Below, one piece after another: positions 12,590 through 12,724 of a stretch of DNA of 12,724 nt (position 1 is the first letter of the stretch; each line of letters starts with the position of its first letter). The notes beneath the pieces are model-generated. The model had not been told where the DNA came from. It saw only the letters and a list, made by a program, of their open reading frames with translations, and made no database searches. Location: the NCBI GenBank assembly GCA_027858355.1, contig JAQICW010000459.1, positions 1 through 12,724 on the forward strand. Reading direction: 5' to 3'. The translations under genes and the position numbers were made by a program. Source of the stretch: Desulfobacula sp. (lineage in GTDB: Bacteria > Desulfobacterota > Desulfobacteria > Desulfobacterales > Desulfobacteraceae).

Positions 12590-12724
12590 ATGGATTATGG
12601 CGCTATCACATTAGACACATCAATTTTTGATCAAAAAGGATTGAAATTAGAGTCTGGAATATTGAAGATGCTTGAGCAATTCAATGGCAAACCGTCCCAC
12701 ATGATTCCAACAATTTCAGCAGCC
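12590..12724 (+). CDS. PIN-like domain protein, 5' part only
   Basis: The frame is open from the ATG at 12590 to the window end (45 codons). It begins DYGAITLDTSIFDQKGLKLE (residues 2-21), with the hydrophobic strand and Asp (ITLDTSIF) that starts PIN-domain ribonucleases, and reads on as a helix. The following LEQFNGKP and IPTISA resemble the region leading into the second strand in DUF4935-type PIN proteins. PIN domains are metal-dependent RNases, often toxins. The remaining catalytic acids lie outside the window. The start codon follows the attC by 9 bp without a clear ribosome binding site. Confidence 0.55.
   Translation, partial: MDYGAITLDTSIFDQKGLKLESGILKMLEQFNGKPSHMIPTISAA

Noticed and set aside
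1..12724. CRISPR array, tRNA, rRNA or a group II intron
   Set aside because: No regularly spaced repeats, cloverleaf sequences, rRNA segments, domain V-like hairpin or reverse transcriptase frame were seen.

Overview
The window reads as part of an integron-type gene-cassette array, interrupted by a transposable element made of three tyrosine recombinase genes (a RIT, 'recombinases in trio', element). Every gene outside that element lies on the + strand. Most are small, unrelated genes of unknown function, and several are separated by short imperfect inverted repeats with the layout of attC recombination sites. No integron integrase, attI site, rRNA, tRNA or CRISPR array is visible. The mix of AT-rich cassettes, lipoprotein genes and a RIT element suggests a Gram-negative proteobacterium-like host. 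A marine or sediment Desulfobacterota lineage is my guess, from memory of similar cassette proteins and not from a marker gene.

Layout, left to right. 1-192 is a structured non-coding stretch ending in an attC-like repeat. A TPR protein (193-714) and a GNAT acetyltransferase (793-1287) follow, then an attC-like repeat (1303-1355). The RIT element (about 1412-4476, minus strand) carries three overlapping, apparently intact recombinase genes between imperfect terminal inverted repeats. Next come a small basic protein (4506-4838), an attC-like repeat overlapping its stop codon, and a translationally coupled pair (4890-5360, 5357-5587) that ends in a hairpin terminator. The most distinctive coding block is a GC-richer, tightly coupled three-gene operon (5776-8322): two predicted lipoproteins and a 72-residue protein. 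From 8435 to 11437 there are four membrane-anchored proteins, with a well-formed attC-like repeat at 8811-8918. The right end holds a DUF429 (RNase H-fold) protein (11713-12483), a convincing attC (12491-12581) and the start of a PIN-domain-like gene cut by the window edge.

The observation I consider most worth following is a repeated motif (19 bp exact at 5709-5727 and 8906-8924, with relatives at 1371-1411 and 4475-4484). It lies just upstream of cassette genes, and the two RIT boundaries fall inside its two partial copies. This suggests the RIT element integrated into a sequence carried at the 5' ends of cassettes. The lipoprotein operon is the best candidate for an undescribed functional module; its function cannot be read from the sequence.
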